A stretch of DNA of 43,447 bases from JBJEDU01 sp051872395 (GCA_051872395.1 JBJEDU010000012.1:1-43447); one strand, 5' to 3'. Counted from the first letter of the stretch, positions 1-9,428 are shown. Notes: generated by a model not told the origin, from the sequence alone. Translations and numbers: made by a program.

Positions 1-1341
1 AAGATGTTTTTATATGTCGGATATGACGCTAATTATTATGTACCAAATAGGTATATAGATGGCTATGGATTGACACTTAAGAAAGCTCAAGAAATTGTAA
101 ACGATTCTTATCAATTAGTTATTACTGTCGATAACGGAATCACGGCTTTTGACGCTATAAAGTTTTTAAAAGAACATGGAGTAAAAGTCATTGTTTTAGA
201 TCATCATACACCTCAAGATGAACTTCCTTGCGCCGATTACATTATTCACCCTACAATTTCTTCTTTTTCTTCTGTCACTTCAAGTGGTGGATTCGTTGCT
301 TTTGTTTTCTCTAAATACATTCTTGGTTACTATGACAAATATTTATCTATTCTTGCATCTATCAGTGTCGTCAGCGATATGATGCCACTTAAAGATCAAA
401 ATAGAAATTTATTAAGAATCGTTTTAAAAGAATATAAACCAAATGAGTTTTTACAAATTGATTTACTAAAAGAAAATTATCCTTTTAATGAATACGCGAT
501 TGGATCAAAAATCGCTCCAAAAATTAATGCAGTGGGAAGATTAATCAAAGATGAATCTATTAATGATATGGTCAAGTTTTTTGTAACGACTGATATTTAC
601 GAAATTAGTCGACTTTATAAATGGATTGATGATACCAATGAACTGAGAAAAGATAAATCTAATAATGTTATTAATTCTCTCATTCCTTTCATTGATAAAA
701 ATGATTCTTGTGTCGTTATGCAAATTGACGCTGAAGAAGGTTTACTTGGTTTAGTAGCGACAAAGATTTTAAAAGAATTAAATAAACCGACAATTATATT
801 TTCTGAAGATATTAATGATTCGAACCTTTTAAAAGGTTCTTGCCGTGCTAAAAAAGGAATGGATGTTATCGAAGTTTTCTCAAAATTGAATGATTTGATA
901 GAAGTTTCTGGTGGTCATGAATTAGCAGGTGGCTTAACCATAAAAAAATCTAATTTTGAACAATTTAAAATACGATTTAAAGAATTGTGCAATGAAATTC
1001 AATTATATGAGGAAGACACATCTTATATCGATTTTGGTATAACAGATTTAACATTTGATAATTACAATCTAATTAATTCTTTTTCTCCATTCGGTGTTGA
1101 ATGGAAAGAACCAAAATTTAAAATTAAACGAATCAAAACTGATTCATTAACTTTTTCTAAAGATGGAAAACATATTGTCTCTACATTAGGAATTTCCACT
1201 CGTTTAGTGGGCTTTAATTTTTCTTCTAGCGAAGTATTAAAATACAAATATATCGATATTTTCGGTAAATTAAAAACTACTTATTTTCGTAATCAAACGA
1301 ATTTAGAATTTACAATTACAGAAATCAAAGAAACAAAATAG
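1..1341 (+). CDS. recJ: Single-strand-specific DNA exonuclease RecJ, 5' end cut off by the window edge
   Basis: RecJ degrades single-stranded DNA 5' to 3' in recombination and repair. The reading frame is open through base 1, and the visible protein begins inside the DHH domain, so the ATG at 4 is internal and the true start lies upstream. Seen with numbering from that ATG: the YYVPNR...GYGL block at 11-23, the metal-binding segment VDNG near 42-45, the DHH triad at 66-68, and the DHHA1 GGH motif at 303-305. A C-terminal OB-like region follows to the TAG stop at 1339. The family is usually about 550-750 residues, so perhaps 100 or more residues are missing. The next gene starts 50 bp downstream with its own possible promoter. 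Confidence 0.93.
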   Translation, partial: KMFLYVGYDANYYVPNRYIDGYGLTLKKAQEIVNDSYQLVITVDNGITAFDAIKFLKEHGVKVIVLDHHTPQDELPCADYIIHPTISSFSSVTSSGGFVAFVFSKYILGYYDKYLSILASISVVSDMMPLKDQNRNLLRIVLKEYKPNEFLQIDLLKENYPFNEYAIGSKIAPKINAVGRLIKDESINDMVKFFVTTDIYEISRLYKWIDDTNELRKDKSNNVINSLIPFIDKNDSCVVMQIDAEEGLLGLVATKILKELNKPTIIFSEDINDSNLLKGSCRAKKGMDVIEVFSKLNDLIEVSGGHELAGGLTIKKSNFEQFKIRFKELCNEIQLYEEDTSYIDFGITDLTFDNYNLINSFSPFGVEWKEPKFKIKRIKTDSLTFSKDGKHIVSTLGISTRLVGFNFSSSEVLKYKYIDIFGKLKTTYFRNQTNLEFTITEIKETK

Positions 1342-1355
1342 TAATAAATATTATA

Positions 1356-1384
1356 TTTTGTATTATTTAGTTTTGTTATATAAT
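1356..1384 (+). promoter_or_regulatory. Possible promoter of the lipoprotein gene at 1392, leaderless type
   Basis: A perfect -10 box TATAAT lies at 1379-1384, only 7 bp before the ATG at 1392, so transcription would begin at or next to the start codon. The best -35 (TTTTGT, 1356-1361, 17-bp spacer) is weak. No Shine-Dalgarno precedes the gene, which fits a leaderless mRNA. This is inference from sequence alone. Confidence 0.4.
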
Positions 1385-1391
1385 AAAAAAT

Positions 1392-2045
1392 ATGAAAAAA
1401 ACAAAGTTTTTTATATTAGCATCTACTTGTCTATTTCTATCAAGCTGTGTTTCTTTTTCTAACGATCTTCTTTCTGAAGGTTTAAATTTTAGTGTTTCTT
1501 CAGAAGATGAAATCGGAGAAATTAATTATTATAGTGGAGATGAATTATCTTCTGACGCTGTATTAGTTAAAAAATATAATTTCAAATCGAGTGTTGATGA
1601 GGGTGGATACATTTCTTCTTTAGAAGAACTTACCTCCATTATCAAAGATTATGATGATTCAATCGGAACTTTAAACGCTGTTAGATATGTTTCACAAGGA
1701 TATAATGGGTTGAAACTCGGTATCTCTTCATCGAAAGCGTTTGGAAAATTAGATATCGAATTAAATTTCGATTTTAAATATGTTGAAATTGTTGCGTGTC
1801 CAAGAATTTCATATGTATTTGATTATTCTTTGAATGAAACGGTTATCAATATCGATGAAGACGCTTCATTTAAAGTAAATGAAAAAGATTTTATTTATGT
1901 TAAAAATATTAGTGAAGATGATATTTCAAATGGCGATTATTTAACAACGATGGTCTTTGAAGTAAGTGAAACTAATAATTTGAAATTGTTTGAATACAAT
2001 AACCGGGCAGTTATTCAATCAATCGCTTTTTATAATGAGATTTAA
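1392..2045 (+). CDS. Predicted lipoprotein of unknown function
   Basis: I do not recognise this 217-residue protein. It starts with a typical lipoprotein signal: Lys residues at 2, 3 and 5, a hydrophobic stretch at 6-16, then the lipobox LSSC with the acylated Cys at 19. The mature part is Ser/Asp/Glu-rich and looks like a soluble beta-rich domain tethered outside the membrane. It sits between recJ and rel, and its stop is only 2 bp before the rel ATG, so the two are probably co-transcribed. The start is supported by the signal peptide. Alternatives such as a transporter subunit cannot be judged without homologues. Confidence 0.8.
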   Translation: MKKTKFFILASTCLFLSSCVSFSNDLLSEGLNFSVSSEDEIGEINYYSGDELSSDAVLVKKYNFKSSVDEGGYISSLEELTSIIKDYDDSIGTLNAVRYVSQGYNGLKLGISSSKAFGKLDIELNFDFKYVEIVACPRISYVFDYSLNETVINIDEDASFKVNEKDFIYVKNISEDDISNGDYLTTMVFEVSETNNLKLFEYNNRAVIQSIAFYNEI

Positions 2046-2047
2046 TT

Positions 2048-4255
2048 ATGGCTGATAACAATTTAATTAATGGAGGTTATCCACTTCACACTTTTGAAGA
2101 AGTTGAAGAGAAATATATTCAATATATTTCTTCTCTTGAAGATAGAAAAAAAATTAGGGAAGCCTATGATTTCATTGTTGAAAAACATAAGAATCAATTT
2201 AGAAAAAGTGGTGAACCATATTATCATCACTTAATTGAAGTTGCCTATATTTTAGCGAGTTTACAATGTGGCCCAAACACAATTATTTCTGGTCTTTTGC
2301 ATGATGTTGTCGAAGACACTGATGTTTCAATTGAAGAAATTCAAAAGAAATGGGGACAAGAAGTTGCGAAAATCGTTGATTCTTTGACAAAAATTCAAAG
2401 ATTGAAACTTTCGAAAATGAAAAGCGAAGAATTCGACGCTGAAGACCACCGAAAAATATTTATCGGAATGGCGAAAGATATTCGCGTCATTATCATCAAA
2501 TTAGCGGATCGTTTACATAATTTAAGAACGCTGAAGTCTTTATCTTTTGAAAGACAACAAGTAATTTGTAAAGAAACGATGGAAGTTTTTGTTCCAATCG
2601 CTCATCGATTAGGTCTTGATGTTATTAAATCTGAAATGCAAGATATTTGTTTGAGTTATCTTGAACCAGAAAGATTTAACGAAATAAAAAAATTACTATC
2701 TAAAAAATCGAAAACAATGGGTAAATCACTCGAGAATCTTAAAAAGAAAATCGCTGATTTATTATTTGAAAATCATATTCCTTTTGAGATTTCCGCGAGA
2801 GTTAAATCAATTTATTCAATCTATGAAAAAATGTATTCCAAAGGACATCCTTTTGAAGAAATATATGATATTCTTGCTTTAAGAGTAATTACAAACACTG
2901 ATATTCAGTGTTATGAAATTTTAGGTTTGATTCATCAAACATATAAACCTGTCCCTGGTCGATTCAAAGATTATATTGCGATGCCTAAACCAAATTTATA
3001 TCAGTCTTTGCATACCACAATTATTTCTGGTGATGGCAACCGTTATGAAGTTCAAATTAGAACGAAAGAAATGGATGAAATTGCTGAAATTGGTGTTGCT
3101 GCTCACTGGGCTTATAAAGAAGGAAGTGGATACAACTCTCAACAAGAACAAAAAGAAATTGAAGATAAACTTCATTGGTTTAGAGATTTTGTTAATATGA
3201 GTGGCGAATCTATTGATGAAAACGCAAAAGAATATGTCGAAAATCTCACCAAAGATATTTTTGAAGCTAATATTTATGTTTTTACCCCAAAGGGTAAAGT
3301 GATTGAACTTCCTACTGGTTCAACACCAGTCGATTTTGCATATCGAATTCATACCAAAATTGGTGATAGCACTGTTGGAGCATTAGTGAATAGTGTCATG
3401 GTTCCATTAAATACTGTTTTAAAAACTGGTGATATGGTCGAAATTAAAACGAGTAAAACTGCTTCACCAAGTGAAGGATGGCTTAACTTTGTTAAATCTA
3501 ATCTTGCTAAAAGCATGATTAAAAAATATATGATGAAGAAGAACGCAGAACTTCTTCGCGAAGAAAAGATTCAAAGAGGAAAAGCCTCTTTAATTGATGC
3601 ATTCAAAATTCGCGGTATCGATGAACCAGAAATGGTTGAAATGTTAGATACAAAAAGAGTTTTGAACGAATATGAATGTGATACTCTTGAAGAATTATAT
3701 ATCGCAGTTTCAGGAAGAAAACCTACTCCTGGAGCGATTATTGATTTCTTAAATATTAAGAAACAAGTAGTGTTCACTTCAGGTTCTAAAATAAAAAATA
3801 AAACTGGATACACTTGTCCAGTATATTGTAAAGGCGTTGGTAAAATCGCTATTTCGTTAGCGAGTTGTTGCACTCCAATTCCAGGTGATGACATCATTGG
3901 ATATATTACCAAAGGTAAAGGAATATCTGTCCATCGTAAGAATTGCCCGAATGTAATCAATCAAAAAGAAAGATTGATCGATGTATTTTGGAGGAGCGAT
4001 ATTGAATCGTCAGTATATCCAGTTGATATTTCTATCGAAGCTGGTGATCGTCCAAAATTATTATTCGATATTGTCAACGCTTTAGCAAACCAAAAAATAT
4101 CGATTAGTTCTACACAAGCACATTTAACCAATGGTGGTAATAATGCGGTAATTAATGCGACAATTTTAGTTAGCGATGCAAAAAGATTAAATGACATATT
4201 TAATGTTTTATTAAATGTCAGTGGAGTTTATAGGGTAAATAGAGTTACTCATTAG
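2048..4255 (+). CDS. rel: Bifunctional (p)ppGpp synthetase/hydrolase, Rel/SpoT type
   Basis: This enzyme makes and degrades the stringent-response alarmone (p)ppGpp. The 735 residues match full-length Rel. The HD hydrolase domain is N-terminal, with HD at 85-86 and ED at 89-90. The synthetase domain carries RFKD followed by YIAMPKPN and YQSLHT near 304-323. RFKD (the RxKD form) is the signature of bifunctional enzymes rather than monofunctional RelA (ExDD). A TGS domain follows (NIYVFTPKGK, about 407-465), then a Cys-containing region (CPVYC, SCCTPIPGD) and a C-terminal ACT domain (about 655-735). It is the first gene of the classical rel-hisS-aspS cluster; hisS begins 8 bp after its stop. 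Confidence 0.97.
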   Translation: MADNNLINGGYPLHTFEEVEEKYIQYISSLEDRKKIREAYDFIVEKHKNQFRKSGEPYYHHLIEVAYILASLQCGPNTIISGLLHDVVEDTDVSIEEIQKKWGQEVAKIVDSLTKIQRLKLSKMKSEEFDAEDHRKIFIGMAKDIRVIIIKLADRLHNLRTLKSLSFERQQVICKETMEVFVPIAHRLGLDVIKSEMQDICLSYLEPERFNEIKKLLSKKSKTMGKSLENLKKKIADLLFENHIPFEISARVKSIYSIYEKMYSKGHPFEEIYDILALRVITNTDIQCYEILGLIHQTYKPVPGRFKDYIAMPKPNLYQSLHTTIISGDGNRYEVQIRTKEMDEIAEIGVAAHWAYKEGSGYNSQQEQKEIEDKLHWFRDFVNMSGESIDENAKEYVENLTKDIFEANIYVFTPKGKVIELPTGSTPVDFAYRIHTKIGDSTVGALVNSVMVPLNTVLKTGDMVEIKTSKTASPSEGWLNFVKSNLAKSMIKKYMMKKNAELLREEKIQRGKASLIDAFKIRGIDEPEMVEMLDTKRVLNEYECDTLEELYIAVSGRKPTPGAIIDFLNIKKQVVFTSGSKIKNKTGYTCPVYCKGVGKIAISLASCCTPIPGDDIIGYITKGKGISVHRKNCPNVINQKERLIDVFWRSDIESSVYPVDISIEAGDRPKLLFDIVNALANQKISISSTQAHLTNGGNNAVINATILVSDAKRLNDIFNVLLNVSGVYRVNRVTH

Positions 4256-4263
4256 GAGGAATT

Positions 4264-5610
4264 ATGATACAAAATCCAAAAGGAACACATGATATATTCG
4301 GCAATGAAATGACCGTATATCAAGCAATTAGAGAATTATATATAAACATTTGCTCTTCATATGGTTTTAAAGAAATTATGTTACCAATTTTTGAATCGAG
4401 CAATTTGTTTCAAAGAGGTGTTGGTGAAAGTAGTGATGTTGTCAGAAAAGAAATGTATACATTTCTTGATAAAGGTGGCCGTAGCATTACATTAAGACCA
4501 GAATTTACAGCAGGTATTATTCGTTCATTCGTTCAAAATAAAATGTATGTAAATGAAGAGTTACCTGTAAAATTGTTTTATCATGGACCAACATTTAGAT
4601 ATGAAAGACCTCAATCTGGAAGATATCGTCAATTTCATCAATTAGGTGTTGAATGTATTGGTTTAGATTCTTATTTAGTTGACACTGAAATTGTTGCTTT
4701 AGGCTATGATTTTCTTGTTAACTTAGGTTTAAAAGATGATATCGTTTTAAAAATTAATACCCTTGGAGATGAAGAAACAAGAACCAATTATCGCGCAGCG
4801 TTAAAAGAATATTTCGCTAAATATATCGATAAAATGTGTGATGATTGCAAATCTCGTTTTGAATTGAATCCATTACGTATTTTAGATTGCAAAGTACCAG
4901 AGGATAGAGAAATTATTAAATCCGCTCCAAAGATTAGTGATTATCTATCAGAAAATTCTAAAACTCGTTTTAACAAACTTTTAGCGTATTTAAATGAATT
5001 AGAAATTCCTTATGAAGTTGATGAATCTCTTGTTAGAGGACTCGATTATTATAGTGAAACAGTATTTGAATTTCATTACATCAGTAATGAAAAAGTTGAT
5101 ATTGGTGCGATTGGTGCAGGCGGACATTATTCTTCTTTAGTAAAAGAATTAGATGGTCCTGATATGCATGGAGTTGGTTTTTCTTTTGGCGCTGAAAGAT
5201 TAATCACTGTCGTCAGTGAAAAAGCCCAAAAAGCGGATTTAGATTTCGATTATCCGCTTCCTGTTTACATTATGCCAATTGGTAATGAAAAAGTTAAAGA
5301 GGAAGCTTTATCAATTGCGATTGCTCTTAGACAATCGGGTTTTGCATCTCAAATGTGCTATGAAGATGTCAAAATTAACAACATGTTCAAACGCGCGGAA
5401 AGAAAGAAAGCCAAAGTCGCAATCATTCTTGGAGAAGATGAAATTTCTAAAGAAATTGTTCAAGTGAAAAATTTATCCACAAAAGAACAAGTGACAGTAT
5501 CTTACCAAGACTTAATTGGAAAGCTTGAAGAAATATTGTGCGAAGGTGAACATCATGAATGTCATTGCCATGATGATGGTTGTTGTTGTCATGATCACGA
5601 TAAAGAATAA
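4264..5610 (+). CDS. hisS: Histidyl-tRNA synthetase with an unusual Cys/His-rich C-terminal tail
   Basis: HisRS charges tRNA-His. Class II motifs are visible: the N-terminal NPKGTHDIFG, motif 2 FRYERPQSGRYRQFHQLG, the histidine-binding VRGLDYYSETVFEF, and motif 3 GVGFSFGAERL, followed by an anticodon-binding domain. A strong Shine-Dalgarno (AGGAGGA) lies just before the ATG. At 448 residues it is about 25 longer than usual. The excess is residues 426-448, which hold six Cys and six His with acidic residues between them. This is a likely metal-binding tail and not part of the standard fold. The gene lies between rel and aspS, as in many Bacillota. Confidence 0.97.
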   Translation: MIQNPKGTHDIFGNEMTVYQAIRELYINICSSYGFKEIMLPIFESSNLFQRGVGESSDVVRKEMYTFLDKGGRSITLRPEFTAGIIRSFVQNKMYVNEELPVKLFYHGPTFRYERPQSGRYRQFHQLGVECIGLDSYLVDTEIVALGYDFLVNLGLKDDIVLKINTLGDEETRTNYRAALKEYFAKYIDKMCDDCKSRFELNPLRILDCKVPEDREIIKSAPKISDYLSENSKTRFNKLLAYLNELEIPYEVDESLVRGLDYYSETVFEFHYISNEKVDIGAIGAGGHYSSLVKELDGPDMHGVGFSFGAERLITVVSEKAQKADLDFDYPLPVYIMPIGNEKVKEEALSIAIALRQSGFASQMCYEDVKINNMFKRAERKKAKVAIILGEDEISKEIVQVKNLSTKEQVTVSYQDLIGKLEEILCEGEHHECHCHDDGCCCHDHDKE

Positions 5611-5639
5611 TTTAAATTAGAAAAGAGTGAATTAAATAT

Positions 5640-7367
5640 ATGGAACGTACACACAAAAACGGAGAATTATCTTTAAATAATTTAAACGAAAAAGTAGTTT
5701 TGGTTGGTTGGGTTAGCAAGAAAAGAAATTTAGGCTCTATTGTTTTTATTGATTTAAGAGATAGAAGCGGAATTGTTCAACTTGTCATCAACGATGAATT
5801 AGATGTTGAAATTAAAAATGAATATGTGATTCAAGCTTATGGCACAGTCATTAAAAAAGATGTTCCTAATCCAAATTTAAAAACAGGAGAAATTGAAGTC
5901 GCTGTCGAGAAAATTAATGTAATTAATACAGCGAAAACTACCCCTTTAATTATCCAAGATGAGACTGATGCCCTTGAAGATACAAGACTAAAATATCGAT
6001 ATTTGGATTTAAGACGTCCTTGTATGCAAAGATTTATGGAAATACGTCACAAAATTAAAATGTGCGTCCATGAATATTTGAATAAATTAGACTTTTTGGA
6101 AGTTGAGACGCCAATTTTGACTTTGTCAACTCCTGAAGGTGCGAGAGATTATTTAGTTCCAAGTCGTGTTCATAATGGTAAATTTTATGCTTTGCCACAA
6201 AGTCCACAAATATTTAAGCAGCTTTTAATGATATCTGGTTTTGAAAGATATTATCAAATCGCTCGTTGCTTTAGAGATGAAGATTTACGCGCTGATAGAC
6301 AACCTGATTTCACTCAAATTGATATTGAAACTTCCTTTTTAGATCAAGATCAATTTTTGACGATGATGGAAGGATTAATCAAACATATTTTCAAAGAAAC
6401 TATTAATTATGATGTTAAACTTCCTTTAAGAAGAATGCCTTATAAAGAAGCGATGGATAAATATGGTAGTGATAAACCTGATACAAGATTTGGTTTAGAA
6501 CTTCATGATGTCAAAGAGATATTTAAAGATTCGGTTTTCAATGGATTTAAAGATGTTGAAGATATAAGAGCTATTAAAGTTCCAAACGTCAGCAAGGAAA
6601 CATCAAGAAAAGTTATTGATAATTTAAATCTTGAAGCCAAAAAATTTGGTTTACCTGGTGTTATTTGCATTAAATATGAAAATAATGAATTTGAAGGTTC
6701 GTTTGCTAAAAACTTCCTTTCAGAAAGTGAAAAAGATTCTTTAATTAAAGAATTTGATATAAAAAATGATGATATCATCATTTTAGTCGGTGGTAATCAC
6801 AATAGAGTTTGTCCATTATTAGGCTCATTGAGAGTTCAATACGCTAAAAAACTTAATTTAATTAAACCACATACTTTTGATTTGTTGTGGGTTGTAGATT
6901 TCCCATTATTTGAAAGAGATGTTGAGAATAATAAAATTACTTCTTCTCATCATCCATTTACTAGACCAAGAGATGAAGATTTACATTTGTTAGATACTGA
7001 CCCAACAAAGGTTTTATCTCAAGCGTACGATATTGTAATCAATGGATATGAATCTGGTGGTGGATCTTTAAGAATTTATGATCAAAATGTTCAAAAGAAG
7101 ATTTTTGAAGTTCTTGGACTATCAGATGAAGATATAAAAAGAAAATTTGGTTTCTTTATCGATGCTTTCCAATATGGAACCCCACCTCACGCTGGAATGG
7201 CGTTTGGTTTAGATAGACTTACAATGATTTTAGGTGAAACTGATAATATTCGTGATGTTATTGCTTTCCCAAAAAATCTTAACGCTGTCTGTCCTATGTC
7301 AGGAGCTCCTGAAGTGGTCGATCAAGCCCAACTTGACGATTTAGGTATTTCGATTAATAAAAACTAA
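5640..7367 (+). CDS. aspS: Aspartyl-tRNA synthetase, bacterial type
   Basis: AspRS charges tRNA-Asp. The 575 residues carry an N-terminal OB-fold anticodon domain (VGWVSKKRNLG...FIDLRDRSG), class II motif 2 (FRDEDLRADRQPDFTQID), a GAD-like insertion (about 280-410), and motif 3 (GMAFGLDRL), with GGGSLRI before it. Length and insertion fit the bacterial rather than the archaeal form. No gatCAB genes are visible, so discrimination cannot be assessed. It follows hisS after 29 bp without an obvious strong Shine-Dalgarno. Its TAA stop forms the first unit of a periodic repeat (see 7362). Confidence 0.97.
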   Translation: MERTHKNGELSLNNLNEKVVLVGWVSKKRNLGSIVFIDLRDRSGIVQLVINDELDVEIKNEYVIQAYGTVIKKDVPNPNLKTGEIEVAVEKINVINTAKTTPLIIQDETDALEDTRLKYRYLDLRRPCMQRFMEIRHKIKMCVHEYLNKLDFLEVETPILTLSTPEGARDYLVPSRVHNGKFYALPQSPQIFKQLLMISGFERYYQIARCFRDEDLRADRQPDFTQIDIETSFLDQDQFLTMMEGLIKHIFKETINYDVKLPLRRMPYKEAMDKYGSDKPDTRFGLELHDVKEIFKDSVFNGFKDVEDIRAIKVPNVSKETSRKVIDNLNLEAKKFGLPGVICIKYENNEFEGSFAKNFLSESEKDSLIKEFDIKNDDIIILVGGNHNRVCPLLGSLRVQYAKKLNLIKPHTFDLLWVVDFPLFERDVENNKITSSHHPFTRPRDEDLHLLDTDPTKVLSQAYDIVINGYESGGGSLRIYDQNVQKKIFEVLGLSDEDIKRKFGFFIDAFQYGTPPHAGMAFGLDRLTMILGETDNIRDVIAFPKNLNAVCPMSGAPEVVDQAQLDDLGISINKN

Positions 7368-7388
7368 AAATATACTAATTTTTTACTA
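7362..7388 (-). repeat. 11-bp-period triad, copy A (aspS-tkt gap)
   Basis: On the minus strand the units are TAGTA (7388-7384), TAGTA (7377-7373) and TAGTT (7366-7362), each 11 bp apart. Read on the plus strand this is ACTAA three times with the same period, and the first TAA is the aspS stop codon itself. It resembles copies B-E at 12187, 19754, 28456 and 37801, but is inverted relative to the direction of its genes. Confidence 0.6.
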
Positions 7389-7404
7389 AATTACGGAGGA
7401 TTAT

Positions 7405-9375
7405 ATGGAAAAAATTGAAAATTTATCAGTCGCAACAATAAGATCATTGTGTATTGACATGATCAATAAAGCAAAGTCTGGACATCCAGGAATGGCTCTT
7501 GGAAGCGCTCCAATTATGTATACTTTGTTTACTAAACATCTCGTTAGCGATCCTACTGATTCTAAATGGATTAATAGAGATAGATTTGTTTTAAGCGCCG
7601 GTCATGCTTCGAGTTTACTTTATGCGATGCTTCATCTTTGTGGATACAAAGTTACCCTCGATGATTTAAAAATGTTCCGTCAACTCGACTCATTGACTCC
7701 AGGCCATCCCGAATTTAATTGGACTGATGGTATTGACGCAACAAGTGGACCACTTGGACAAGGTATTGCTCAAGCAGTTGGTATGGCGATGGCAGAAGCT
7801 TCTATTGAAGCAAATTATAATGACGGAAAGAAAATTATGAACCATTACACATACTGCTTATGTGGTGATGGATGTTTAGAAGAAGGAATTTCTCAAGAAG
7901 CTATCTCTTTTGCAGGTCATCAAAAATTAAATAAATTAATTTTAATTTATGATTCAAATAAAGTTACATTAGATGGCTTGCTTGACATGTCTTTTTCTGA
8001 AGATGTTAAGCATAGATTTTTATCTAGCCAATGGAATGTTTTAGAAGTCAAAGATGGAAATTCTATCAGCGATATTGATTCAGCAATCAAAACCGCTAAA
8101 AATTCGAAAGATAAGCCAACTTTAATTATTGTCCATACGACAATTGGTTATGGTTCTTTAAAACAAGGAACTAACAAAGTTCATGGTAATCCTCTTGGTG
8201 AAGAAGATGGAAATCACGCTAAAAAGGAAGTGTATGGTTTTGATCACCCTGATTTCTTTATTCCTGAAGAAGTTAAAAAACATTTTGAAGATACTTTTGT
8301 TAAAAGAGGTATTGAAGCCCATAAAAAATACAATGAGGCTTTTGAAAAATATCAAGACAAATATCCAATTGACGCTGCGAGATTTTTAGATACACAAAAT
8401 CTTTCTTTGAAAGATTATTTGCCAACTGTTTTCCCTGAGTTTGAAGAAAATAGTTCAACATCTACTAGAGTCGCCAGCGGAAAAGCATTAAATGCTTATA
8501 TGTTATCTCTTCCAAATTTAATTGGTGGTTCCGCAGATGTCGCTGGTAGTGTTATGACAAAAATTAATAATGGTGTCGATTTCACTCCGCAAACTAGATA
8601 TGGTCATAACGTTAACTGGGGAATTAGAGAATTTGCGATGGCGTCTATTCAAAACGGCGTTCTTTTACATGATGGTTTAAGAACATATGTTGGATGTTTC
8701 TTAGTATTCTCTGATTATATGAAAGCGGCGATTAGAATGGCTGCTTTATCTCATTTACCAGCAATTTATTTATTTTCTCATGACTCTATCGCTGTTGGAG
8801 AAGATGGACCAACTCATCAACCAATCGAACAATTAGCGATGCTTCGTAGTATTCCAAACCTTCGAGTTTTAAGACCTGCTGATGAAAGAGAAACATTTGC
8901 TTCTTGGTATGTCGCTTTAGAATCGACAAATTGTCCTACCGCCTTGATTTTATCAAGACAAAATTTACCTTTATTACCTGGTAGTGATACTGAAGGAGTG
9001 AAAAAAGGAGCATATGTTGTTTCTAAAGAAAAAGAATCTGCTAAATTGACACTCATTGCGACTGGTAGTGAAGTTTCTTTAGCAATAGAAGCACAAAAAA
9101 TATTGTTAGAAAAAGGTGTCGATGTTCGTGTTGTCAGTATGCCTTCCTGGGAAGATTTTGAAAAGCAACCAAAAGAATATATTGATGAAACATTATTACT
9201 TCCATATGAAAAGAGAATTTCTTGTGAAATGCTCTCAACATTTGGATGGCAAAAATGGGCGAAATATAATATGGGATTAGATCACTTTGGCGCGAGCGCT
9301 CCAAGTAAGGATGTTATCAAAAAATTCAATTTCACTGCTGAAGCACTTGTCGAATTAGCGTTGAAGGCTCTTTGA
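7405..9375 (+). CDS. tkt: Transketolase
   Basis: Transketolase is the thiamine-diphosphate enzyme of the non-oxidative pentose phosphate pathway that moves two-carbon units between sugar phosphates. The 656 residues match the family. The N-terminal block KSGHPGMALGSAP is present, as are the ThDP/metal motif GDGCLEEG...SNKVTLDG, the middle-domain block EDGPTHQP, and the C-terminal domain with IATGSEVSLA. A good Shine-Dalgarno (CGGAGGA) precedes the ATG. It stands 37 bp after aspS, with repeat copy A in the gap, and ends with TGA before a hairpin terminator. It would supply ribose 5-phosphate and erythrose 4-phosphate, and links to deoB further along. Confidence 0.97.
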   Translation: MEKIENLSVATIRSLCIDMINKAKSGHPGMALGSAPIMYTLFTKHLVSDPTDSKWINRDRFVLSAGHASSLLYAMLHLCGYKVTLDDLKMFRQLDSLTPGHPEFNWTDGIDATSGPLGQGIAQAVGMAMAEASIEANYNDGKKIMNHYTYCLCGDGCLEEGISQEAISFAGHQKLNKLILIYDSNKVTLDGLLDMSFSEDVKHRFLSSQWNVLEVKDGNSISDIDSAIKTAKNSKDKPTLIIVHTTIGYGSLKQGTNKVHGNPLGEEDGNHAKKEVYGFDHPDFFIPEEVKKHFEDTFVKRGIEAHKKYNEAFEKYQDKYPIDAARFLDTQNLSLKDYLPTVFPEFEENSSTSTRVASGKALNAYMLSLPNLIGGSADVAGSVMTKINNGVDFTPQTRYGHNVNWGIREFAMASIQNGVLLHDGLRTYVGCFLVFSDYMKAAIRMAALSHLPAIYLFSHDSIAVGEDGPTHQPIEQLAMLRSIPNLRVLRPADERETFASWYVALESTNCPTALILSRQNLPLLPGSDTEGVKKGAYVVSKEKESAKLTLIATGSEVSLAIEAQKILLEKGVDVRVVSMPSWEDFEKQPKEYIDETLLLPYEKRISCEMLSTFGWQKWAKYNMGLDHFGASAPSKDVIKKFNFTAEALVELALKAL

Positions 9376-9397
9376 TAAACAAATATTTTATTTCAAT

Positions 9398-9428
9398 AAC
9401 AAGTTCGTTGATAGCGAACTTGTTTTTT
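9398..9428 (+). terminator. Rho-independent terminator after tkt
   Basis: A 10-bp perfect stem, AACAAGTTCG (9398-9407) with CGAACTTGTT (9415-9424), encloses a 7-nt loop and runs into TTTT. It lies 22 bp after the tkt stop and closes the rel-hisS-aspS-tkt block. Confidence 0.88.

Noticed and set aside
3571..4197. Long open frames on the opposite strand inside rel, and many similar ones inside tkt, parC, rpoD and dnaG
   Set aside because: They run antisense to strongly conserved genes, have no family motifs or ribosome sites, and are explained by codon composition.
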